Shown in pieces: positions 1 through 7,154 of a stretch of 62,037 bases of DNA (positions are counted from its first letter, which is position 1; each line of letters starts with the position of its first letter). The position numbers and the translations under genes were made by a program. Where the stretch lies: positions 1 to 62,037 of the forward strand of contig JAJDEH010000122.1 of assembly GCA_029259935.1 (NCBI GenBank), in the 5' to 3' direction. The notes under the pieces were generated by a model. It saw only the letters and a program-made list of their open reading frames with translations. It was not told where the DNA came from and searched no databases. Origin of the DNA: Planctomycetota bacterium (GTDB lineage: Bacteria; Planctomycetota; Planctomycetia; Pirellulales; Pirellulaceae).

Positions 1-1
1 G

Positions 2-751
2 GATACGCCCGTAATTAATCAGTACGAGTGCCTAATGGCGGGGGCCAAAACGTATTTGGTCAATGGGCTGATCAATGACTGTGGCCGAATCGTCCGCGAA
101 GGAAAGCCAGAAATGGACTGGTTTGACCTTTCCACCCTCAAAGAGCCGTACCGCATCGAAGGAAAAAAGACGATGGGGTTGGAGTTGGCCGAGCAGTTGG
201 ATTGGCAACTGCCCGATGTGATTCTCTATCCGACGGGCGGCGGAACTGGATTGATCGGGATGTGGAAAGCGTTCGCGGAACTGGCTGAATTGGGCTGGCT
301 GGAAAGCCCCAAAATGCCGCGCATGGTCTCGGTCCAGTCCGACGGTTGCTGTCCCATAGTGCGTGCTTTTGAAGCTGGCGAGCGATTCGCGGAGCCGTTT
401 GCCAACGCCAGTACGATCGCATCGGGGCTGCGAGTTCCAGTGGCGGTTGGCGATTTCATGATTCTGGATGCCGTTCGGCAAAGCGGTGGGCAAGCGATCG
501 CCGTCGACGAATCCAAGATCCGGCACTGGATGACCTTGGCCCAAGGCCGCGAGGGGATCGCGGTCTGTCCCGAAACGGCGGCCTGCGTTGGCGCGCTGGA
601 GCAACTAGTTGCCCAGCAGTGGGTTAAGCCCGACGAGAAGATCGTTATCTTCAACACGGGAGCGGCGCAAAAGTACGTCGAAGCGATGGCCGCGGACCTG
701 CCGCGGATCGATCTCGGTGCGCCCATCAACTGGGACCAGCTACGGGAGTAG
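2..751 (+). CDS. thrC: Threonine synthase, C-terminal part (5' end outside window)
   Basis: The reading frame is open from base 2, so the start and the PLP-binding lysine lie upstream of the window. Threonine synthase converts O-phospho-homoserine to threonine in the cytoplasm with PLP. The visible part holds the glycine-rich phosphate-binding loop of fold-type II PLP enzymes (PTGGGTGLIGMW), followed by the family stretch VSVQSDGCCPIVRAFE and a C-terminal IVIFNTGAAQKY. These suit the archaeal/plant-like threonine synthase branch. Threonine dehydratase-type relatives share the fold, so a related PLP lyase is the main alternative. The gene is followed by a 363-base gap and seems unrelated to the next operon. 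Confidence 0.82.
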   Translation, partial: DTPVINQYECLMAGAKTYLVNGLINDCGRIVREGKPEMDWFDLSTLKEPYRIEGKKTMGLELAEQLDWQLPDVILYPTGGGTGLIGMWKAFAELAELGWLESPKMPRMVSVQSDGCCPIVRAFEAGERFAEPFANASTIASGLRVPVAVGDFMILDAVRQSGGQAIAVDESKIRHWMTLAQGREGIAVCPETAACVGALEQLVAQQWVKPDEKIVIFNTGAAQKYVEAMAADLPRIDLGAPINWDQLRE

Positions 752-1114
752 CCTGGGGCTCGTTTCGGGAATTCCAAATTACTCGACAAACTCCTCTCGT
801 CAAAGGACTTCCGTCATCTCGGTTCCTTGACATTCGTGTTCGGGGTCGTTACGATCAGGTGGTGGTTGAGGGTATGCGTGGACGGTGACTGAATTTTCAC
901 TTTTCTGCATCCCATCCAACCCCTTTTCATATCTCGCAGGTGATTCGACCGGCTCCAAATCGTTGGGCGTTTGAAAAAATTTGTTGGGCGTTTAATAAAA
1001 TTGTGGTGCCAGGGTTCGTGAATACCCGCCACCACTCGGCCCGAATCATTACAATAATCGTTCCCATTAACGTTCATTCAACGTACTTCACCAAGGTTTC
1101 ATCAGAGCGCAAGA
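752..1114. other. Intergenic region upstream of the ExbB/ExbD cluster
   Basis: No convincing gene lies here. Short open frames on both strands lack any recognisable composition or motif. The notable content is an AT-rich patch near 960-1003 in an otherwise GC-rich region. It contains two copies of an 11-base direct repeat and promoter-like hexamers, listed separately. The upstream gene thrC has no obvious terminator hairpin. Confidence 0.6.
962..1001 (+). promoter_or_regulatory. Candidate promoter with 11-base direct repeat
   Basis: GTTGGGCGTTT occurs at 962-972 and again at 983-993, a 21-base period, which is two helical turns. A TTGAAA hexamer at 971-976 is followed by TAATAA at 993-998 (16-base spacer) or TAAAAT at 996-1001. 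The arrangement would suit a sigma-70-type promoter with a regulator binding two same-face sites. It lies about 115 bases before the ExbB-like start. This is pattern matching only. Confidence 0.35.
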
Positions 1115-1759
1115 ATGGAAAACGGAATAGACTCAGTCTTAACTATTGTCGGCTACATTATTTACTTTTGCTTGTTTCTCATCGCGTTGTGGGGTGCCTA
1201 CTGCGTGGTGATGGCGTGGGCTCGCGTTCGTCAAAAGCGGTTTGTCAGTGAACAGGCACAGCAAGAGTTTCTTCAGGCAGTTGAAGAGCCCATGTTGAAG
1301 GGCGATTTTGATTCGGCGGGAATGGTCTGCGAGGGGGATCAGCGAGCCATGTGCCAGTTAGCGCACTTGGCGATCCTCAACCGCGACATTGGATATCATC
1401 GCGTTCGCCAAATGGTGACCGACCGTTTCCAGCGCGACGTGTTGGGAGATTTGGAACATCGGCTGGCTTGGGTCAACACCGTGATCAAAAGCGCTCCCAT
1501 GGTCGGGCTGTTGGGCACGGTGATCGGTATGATGGGTGCCTTCGCCAAACTGGCGACGGCGGAAAGTGTCCAAGCCGACAAGCTGGCGGGTAACATTCAG
1601 GTGGCGTTGATTACCACGGCTTGCGGCCTTTCCATTGCGATCCCGCTGGTGCTGTGTACGGCCAGCATCAATATTCGCATCCGTAAATTGGAAGATCTGG
1701 TCGGATCTGGATTGACCCGCTTTTTTGACGTATTTAAAGGCGCGCTGACTCGCCGCTAA
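1115..1759 (+). CDS. MotA/TolQ/ExbB-type proton channel protein
   Basis: A 214-residue inner-membrane protein of the ExbB/TolQ/MotA family, which forms the pentameric proton channel that drives TonB, TolA or gliding-type systems. Three membrane segments are visible: about residues 8-32, 126-146 (motif APMVGLLGTVIGMMGAF) and 163-186 (ALITTACGLSIAIPLVL). The last two are the conserved proton-channel helices. Length and topology fit ExbB/TolQ. Two ExbD-type genes follow directly on the same strand, so this is probably the first gene of the operon. Neither TonB nor TolA is evident in the window, so the energised partner is unknown. Exact subfamily (ExbB or TolQ) cannot be decided by eye. Confidence 0.88.
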   Translation: MENGIDSVLTIVGYIIYFCLFLIALWGAYCVVMAWARVRQKRFVSEQAQQEFLQAVEEPMLKGDFDSAGMVCEGDQRAMCQLAHLAILNRDIGYHRVRQMVTDRFQRDVLGDLEHRLAWVNTVIKSAPMVGLLGTVIGMMGAFAKLATAESVQADKLAGNIQVALITTACGLSIAIPLVLCTASINIRIRKLEDLVGSGLTRFFDVFKGALTRR

Positions 1760-1805
1760 CGGTGAAGTTCTCGCTGTTGATTAGTCGCAAACCCAACCCG
1801 AGTCC

Positions 1806-2414
1806 ATGACCACTTCTAAACCGCCCCAAAATAGCAATTCTTCCAACGCCGAGGGGGCTCCGCCCGTCGTTGTTGCCAAGCCCGTCGAACCTCCGCCGAT
1901 AGACAATTTTGATGATTTCGACGGAGATGATGCCGACAACGAGGGCTCGTTCATTAGCCACGACAAGCGGCGACGCGAAGATACGGAAATGGACATCACG
2001 CCGATGATCGATGTCACCTTCCTGCTGCTGATTTTCTTTATCGTGGCCTCCAAGATGGACCCGCAGAAGAACGTCGATTTTCCGACCGCCAACAATGGAA
2101 ATCCCGTTTCCCAACGCGCGTCGGTCGTACTCGTGGTCGCTCGGGCGGATGCGGGTGAGGGCGAGGCCGAAATCTACAAAGGCCCCTCCAAAGAACCGGG
2201 AAACCTGGTATCGGGCGACCTGATCGATCAAGAAGAACAAATCGTGGAGTACGTCACGGAGGAAATAAACCGACCGCGGAAAAACAGGGTACTCGTGTTG
2301 GCGGAGAAAGGAGTTCATTTTCGACACGTTAAACGGGTCGTCAACGCCGCGGGAACGGCACTCGACGAAGATCAAAAATCCCAAGTCAGCGTCGCCATCA
2401 AGGAGAAACAGTGA
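1806..2414 (+). CDS. ExbD/TolR-type biopolymer transport protein
   Basis: A 202-residue partner of the proton channel. A long disordered acidic N-terminus (residues 1-60) precedes the single membrane helix at about 66-82. That helix carries the hallmark DITPMIDVTFLLLIFF with the membrane-embedded aspartate D69, which is the proton-carrying residue in this family. The C-terminal part is the periplasmic domain. The N-terminal tail is longer than in classical ExbD (about 140 residues total), as is common in planctomycetes. Its stop overlaps the GTG start of the next ExbD gene by four bases, implying translational coupling. Confidence 0.88.
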   Translation: MTTSKPPQNSNSSNAEGAPPVVVAKPVEPPPIDNFDDFDGDDADNEGSFISHDKRRREDTEMDITPMIDVTFLLLIFFIVASKMDPQKNVDFPTANNGNPVSQRASVVLVVARADAGEGEAEIYKGPSKEPGNLVSGDLIDQEEQIVEYVTEEINRPRKNRVLVLAEKGVHFRHVKRVVNAAGTALDEDQKSQVSVAIKEKQ

Positions 2415-3502
2415 CGTCCAAATCCGTGCAATTCCGTTGCCCGTCGTGTAATAACGAACGACCGGTCAACCGCAAGGTCCTTGGGCGTCGTGTGCGCTGC
2501 CCCGAGTGCAGCCATGTCAGCCGCGTCGAAGAGAACGTGAACGGAAACGGCGAAAGCGAGCCCTTCGACGCCTATTATCATTGGCTGGCAATTCCACCCG
2601 GCGAACAGCCGCCCAACTACTATCGCTTGCTGGGAGTGGCTCCGTTCGAGCCCGACCCGGATGTAATTGCGATGTCGGCCGACCGGCAGATGCTGCATAT
2701 CAAAGCCCAGTCTTCCGGCCGTTATGGCCATGATTCTCAAAACCTGCTGAATGAACTCGCCAAAGCTCGCGCGTGCCTCCTGGATCGCGACAAACGTCCG
2801 GCTTACGACGACGAATTACGGAAACAACTGGGGAGCAGCCAGACAGCCGGGACCACGAAGACAGCCTCGCCCGCCAAGAAGAAAAAGAAGAGTCAGGCGA
2901 CTCGTAACGAACCCCAGGTCGCGGAACTTGAACCGCTGCAAGCGACCCGGGTGGCAACGCCGCCGGAACCCAAGCGGAATGGAGCGCCGCGACCATCCGC
3001 CGCGTCCCAGGCTGCCGGCGAGCCGCCAGACCAGGATCCCGTCCTGACTTTCGGCGGAGACAAGGACGATTCGGAGTCGGAGATGGATATGACGCCGATG
3101 GTGGACGTCACCTTTCTGCTGCTCATCTTCTTCATGGTGACTGCCGCGTTCACTCTGCAAAAGACCATTCCCATGCCCGCCGAGTCACAAGATCCGAGTA
3201 CAAACCCGGTGGACAAGGAAGAGGACGATCCCGATATCGTCCACGTCTTTGTTGACTCGCTGAATACCTACTATGTACGAACTGCCGATTGGGAAGAAGA
3301 AGCGCCCAGCGAACACGAAATGGTGGTGAAGCTGCGCCAGGCAAGTGAAGGCAGCAACGGCGACAAGCCTTCCACACTGCTGATAAGGGCCCATGGCGAC
3401 GCACTGTATGAAAAAGTCATCGCCGTCATGGACGCGGGTTCGGAATTCGAATTCAGGCAAATGAACGTCATGATGACCGAGGAAGATGAAGTCTATGATT
3501 AA
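2411..3502 (+). CDS. Zinc-ribbon / J-domain-like / ExbD fusion protein
   Basis: A 363-residue protein with an unusual order. Residues 10-33 form a CxxC...CxxC zinc ribbon (C10, C13, C30, C33). Residues about 69-140 resemble a J domain (YYRLLGV... then LLDRDKRPAYDDEL) but lack the HPD tripeptide needed to stimulate DnaK. A lysine- and proline-rich linker follows to about 220. Residues about 227-248 are an ExbD membrane helix (DMTPMVDVTFLLLIFF, with D232), with a periplasmic tail. The GTG start overlaps the previous stop (GTGA). The soluble domains would sit in the cytoplasm. The role is inferred to be a second proton-channel subunit coupled to a cytoplasmic sensor or adaptor. Confidence 0.82.
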   Translation: MTSKSVQFRCPSCNNERPVNRKVLGRRVRCPECSHVSRVEENVNGNGESEPFDAYYHWLAIPPGEQPPNYYRLLGVAPFEPDPDVIAMSADRQMLHIKAQSSGRYGHDSQNLLNELAKARACLLDRDKRPAYDDELRKQLGSSQTAGTTKTASPAKKKKKSQATRNEPQVAELEPLQATRVATPPEPKRNGAPRPSAASQAAGEPPDQDPVLTFGGDKDDSESEMDMTPMVDVTFLLLIFFMVTAAFTLQKTIPMPAESQDPSTNPVDKEEDDPDIVHVFVDSLNTYYVRTADWEEEAPSEHEMVVKLRQASEGSNGDKPSTLLIRAHGDALYEKVIAVMDAGSEFEFRQMNVMMTEEDEVYD

Positions 3503-3611
3503 GCGTTGTTCGCGAATCCGTGCAACGAGCCTAGGCCCCATCGATCCTCTAACTGGGGAAATCCAGAGTCCTATCCCTTCCGCAAGCTACTAGAATGCGT
3601 GAGTCTGATAT

Positions 3612-6600
3612 ATGTCCGCTGAAGATTTTCTGAAGAGACTAGAAGATTCAGGAGTGCTGGCGAACAACGTTGTGGACGCCCTGCGTGCCCAGGTGTCGCG
3701 CGCGAAGAGCCCCATCACCGCGGAAGCGCTTGCAAAATTGCTCGTCGATAAAGGGCGTATCGATGCGGGCCAGGCGGAACAGATTCTCAGCCAAGGTCCG
3801 GCCGTGGCGGTAGCGCCTGTCGAGGCGATGTTCGACGACCCGGGATTGACTCCCATTGATGCGGGTGGACTGATTCCCCTTGACGACGTCGGCGGGCTGA
3901 CGCCGATTGAAGACGCCGGCGGACTCGTGCCGTTGGACGGTGGCGGAGGGTTGACGCCCCTGGATGGTGGACTGGCTCCCTTGGATTCCCCTGGCCTTCA
4001 GCCGTTGTCGGGCGGCGATGCTTGGGACATGAATGATCCCATGGCGGTTCCAGATGGCTCGACAGCACAGGCGCAGCCCGCCGGACCGGCAACGTTCAAG
4101 GGCAAGAAGGTCGATAAGCACTGGTCGCAAAAAATGTGGCCCTTCGTGGGCGCTTTCTTGTTGTTATTGCTGATCCCGCTCGCGGCGTGGCTCTATTTCG
4201 TCTTGGGAAAGGGAGACGCCACCGCGATGTTCAACGATGCGGAAAAGTCTTACAGCAATGAGCAATATCAGGACGCTCTAAAGAAGTATGAGGATTTCTT
4301 GCGGCTGTTTCCCAAGGATGACAATGCCGGCAAAGCGCAGGTTAAACGCAATATGTCCGAGTTGCGAATTCCCGTCGCCTCGAAGAACTGGGATCACGCC
4401 TTGAAAACGGCCAAAGCTTTGCTGCCTCTTGAATCCGAAGACTCCAATGCCGTTAACGAAGCGCGCAGCGAGTTGGGTACCGTGCTGCCGGACATCGCCG
4501 TTGGATTTGCCGAAAAAGCTAAGAATGCGAATGACCGAAAACTCATGAAGGAATTGGCCGATAAGGCCGATGAAGTCATGAAATTGATCGACGACCCCGC
4601 CAACCTACCTTCATCGATCAGAAAAATTGCTTCCACCGAACAGAAAATCGAACGCATCAAGGAAGAAATTAAGATCATCCGTCGCGAAATTCAGAAGGAT
4701 GTCGATCTGGAACGCGCCGTCAGTGACATTATGCAGTTGGCAAAGTCTGGCCAAACGGTTGCTGCCCACCAAACTCGAATTGAGTTGCTGAAGAAATACC
4801 CGGACTTGGAAGATCATCCCAAGCTTGTCGCGGCCGTCAAAGTGATCGTGGAAAACGAGCGAGGCTTGGTGCAGCTTGTCAATGAAGAAATCGCCGCCCA
4901 GCAAGAAGACCGTCCCCGCGCCACACAGGGCGGTCAGCCCGTTAAGGTTGGCAGCGTCGCCATGACGAATAATCTGGGCACGGCGACATCCGACGCGGAA
5001 GGAGAGGTGTTGGCCGTCTTAGCGGAAGGGGCGATCCACGGTTTGGACGGATCGACCGGGAAAGTTCTGTGGCGGCGGGCCGTGGGATACGAGACGAACT
5101 ATCGGCCTCAACCCATGGATGCCGATAGTGGGTCGGACATCATCGCCGTTGACGGTAAGAACAATGATCTGCTGCGATTGCGGCGATCCGACGGCGGCCT
5201 CGTCTGGCGATTACCCATTGGCGAGCCGTTCGCGGATCCGGTCATCAATAAAGGGCTGGTGTTTGTCGCCACGGAATCAGGCAAACTGATTTCGGTCAAT
5301 GCCGAAACAGGTGTGTCCGACAAGTACGCCAAGTTTCCCATGCCGCTCTACGTCGCGCCGGGGGCCAATGAGGGCAGTTCCTATTTGTATCAACTGGGTT
5401 CCCATTCGAATCTATATATCCTCTCGGTCGCCGACCTGAGCTGCCGCAATGTCTACCATGTCGCACACAAAGCCGGCCAAATTCTGGTGGCACCCGTGTA
5501 CTTGCGGGGCAACGTCCTGGTGGCCGTCAACGAGCCCGGCGGCTACTGCAATCTCCATGTGCTGGCTCAGCCGCTGGACACCGACCAAAAGAGTTTGCTG
5601 GGGAAGGCGCAAGCCCCATTTCGGCTGAAGGGCCATGTCGTCTTGCCGCCCGTCCAGGTATTCGGCCGCATGATGATGGTGGTCACGGACCGTGGCGGCA
5701 TCCATTTCTTCGAGGAGACGGGCACCGAAGAAGCGCCGATCGAACTGGTCGCCAGTCTAGAAGCGACAACCGACGAGTCGACGCCTACGTACGCCACCGC
5801 GTCGAATGAAAATCTTTTCGTCGGCGGCGATGGTTTTGCAAAATACGAAATTCAACTTGCCAGCGGCAAATTGACCCCGCGTTGGCGAAAGAATCCTTTC
5901 GACACGTTCGTTGGCGCGATCAGCGTATTTCGTGACGTGGCGATTCATATCAGCCGACGTGGTCAATTGCCGGGTGTATCCGTCACGGCCGTGAATGCTG
6001 AAAGCGGCGACATGATTTGGCGCACCGATTTAGGAGTGCCGCAGGTCGGTGAACCGTTGATCGCTTCCACCAACGACAAGGTGGTATCGGTGTCCGGCCT
6101 GGGCAACCTATTCCATGCGGACAGTGCCGCGGTGCAGTCGGGTTACATTACGCGGCCCACGGCTCGCCCCAGTCCCACCGAGCAACCAATGTCCCTGCAC
6201 ACACGGCTGGACTTTGGTGCCAGCACCGGATGGATCGGCATGCCCCAGCGAGGTTTGCCGGAAAGCACCCATATGGTGACACTCGATCCAGCACGGCCCA
6301 CCGCGCCCTTCCGCTTGCGATCGTTGGCGGTGCCGGAAGGTGCCGCGACGGCCAACGCGACCGCATTTCAAGGCGGCATCGTGATACCTTGGAACAACGG
6401 GCAAGTCCTGCTGCTTGATCCCAGCACGGGTGCCAACAAAGTTCATCCCTTTCAACCACCCACTCGTCCCGGACAAGCCGTGCAGTGGCGACAGGCGACT
6501 CTGCTTCCCGGTGGAGAAGAGTTCGTGATCTCCGACAGTCGAGGGAAGATCTACCGTGTGGGAATTGAAAACGCCCCCGAACCTCATCTGGCGGCGAAGG

Positions 6601-7079
6601 CGACCGCGAACGTTCGCGCCAACATTAGTTCGGCGTTGGCCGTGGCGGGAGACACGCTGTACGCTCGCGCGGACAACCAGAATAAGTCGATGATCGTCTC
6701 GTATGGGGCCACCGATCTGAAAGCAGGCAAGGAGTTTGCCCTTGCAGCTAGCCCGACATGGGGTCCGCGGACGGTGGGCGACGTGGTGCTGGTGGTTACC
6801 GATGACGACAAGCTACATTGCTTCGAATCCGGGCAAAAGCTTCGCTGGTCGGTCGACTTGGATCAGGGGCCGCTGGCTGGCTTGCCGGCCGCGGACGGCG
6901 AAGATCTGCTGATCGCTTACCAATCGGGAAAATTGTGGCGAATCGCGGCGGACAGCGGGTCCGCACGCGGCGAACCAATTGTGTCGCAAGAACCGTTTGG
7001 ATCGGGACCCATTGCCTTCGGCCCGTCGATTTGGCTCTACGGCAGCGACGGCCTGTTGCTCATGCTGCCGCCTCCGTAA
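3612..7079 (+). CDS. Membrane-anchored PQQ-like beta-propeller protein with GLxPLD repeats
   Basis: A 1155-residue protein. Residues 1-62 are a helical domain ending in KGRIDAGQAEQIL, similar to the N-terminal adaptor seen in planctomycete Ser/Thr kinases (from memory). Residues 78-133 hold seven copies of a GLxP(I/L)(D/E) motif. A single membrane helix spans about 177-197. A TPR-like segment follows (YSNEQYQDALKKYEDFLRLFP) and then helical, probably coiled-coil, sequence to about 430. The rest is a large beta-propeller with PQQ/PQQ_2-type blades (repeated GLVWRLPIGE- and TGKVLWRRAVG-like strands). Such propellers (compare BamB) are usually extracytoplasmic scaffolds. It lies downstream of the proton-channel genes on the same strand. 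No enzymatic residues are apparent. Confidence 0.8.
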   Translation: MSAEDFLKRLEDSGVLANNVVDALRAQVSRAKSPITAEALAKLLVDKGRIDAGQAEQILSQGPAVAVAPVEAMFDDPGLTPIDAGGLIPLDDVGGLTPIEDAGGLVPLDGGGGLTPLDGGLAPLDSPGLQPLSGGDAWDMNDPMAVPDGSTAQAQPAGPATFKGKKVDKHWSQKMWPFVGAFLLLLLIPLAAWLYFVLGKGDATAMFNDAEKSYSNEQYQDALKKYEDFLRLFPKDDNAGKAQVKRNMSELRIPVASKNWDHALKTAKALLPLESEDSNAVNEARSELGTVLPDIAVGFAEKAKNANDRKLMKELADKADEVMKLIDDPANLPSSIRKIASTEQKIERIKEEIKIIRREIQKDVDLERAVSDIMQLAKSGQTVAAHQTRIELLKKYPDLEDHPKLVAAVKVIVENERGLVQLVNEEIAAQQEDRPRATQGGQPVKVGSVAMTNNLGTATSDAEGEVLAVLAEGAIHGLDGSTGKVLWRRAVGYETNYRPQPMDADSGSDIIAVDGKNNDLLRLRRSDGGLVWRLPIGEPFADPVINKGLVFVATESGKLISVNAETGVSDKYAKFPMPLYVAPGANEGSSYLYQLGSHSNLYILSVADLSCRNVYHVAHKAGQILVAPVYLRGNVLVAVNEPGGYCNLHVLAQPLDTDQKSLLGKAQAPFRLKGHVVLPPVQVFGRMMMVVTDRGGIHFFEETGTEEAPIELVASLEATTDESTPTYATASNENLFVGGDGFAKYEIQLASGKLTPRWRKNPFDTFVGAISVFRDVAIHISRRGQLPGVSVTAVNAESGDMIWRTDLGVPQVGEPLIASTNDKVVSVSGLGNLFHADSAAVQSGYITRPTARPSPTEQPMSLHTRLDFGASTGWIGMPQRGLPESTHMVTLDPARPTAPFRLRSLAVPEGAATANATAFQGGIVIPWNNGQVLLLDPSTGANKVHPFQPPTRPGQAVQWRQATLLPGGEEFVISDSRGKIYRVGIENAPEPHLAAKATANVRANISSALAVAGDTLYARADNQNKSMIVSYGATDLKAGKEFALAASPTWGPRTVGDVVLVVTDDDKLHCFESGQKLRWSVDLDQGPLAGLPAADGEDLLIAYQSGKLWRIAADSGSARGEPIVSQEPFGSGPIAFGPSIWLYGSDGLLLMLPPP

Positions 7080-7154
7080 CCCGTTTCGTGCCCCGTGCGA
7101 TGTCGCGCGATGTCGTCCGCCATCATTCGTCGTAACAAGGTTAAGAGCAAGACC

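Noticed and set aside
226..789. Long antisense frame in thrC
   Set aside because: Arg/Ser/Pro-rich composition and lack of motifs are typical of an antisense shadow of a GC-rich gene.
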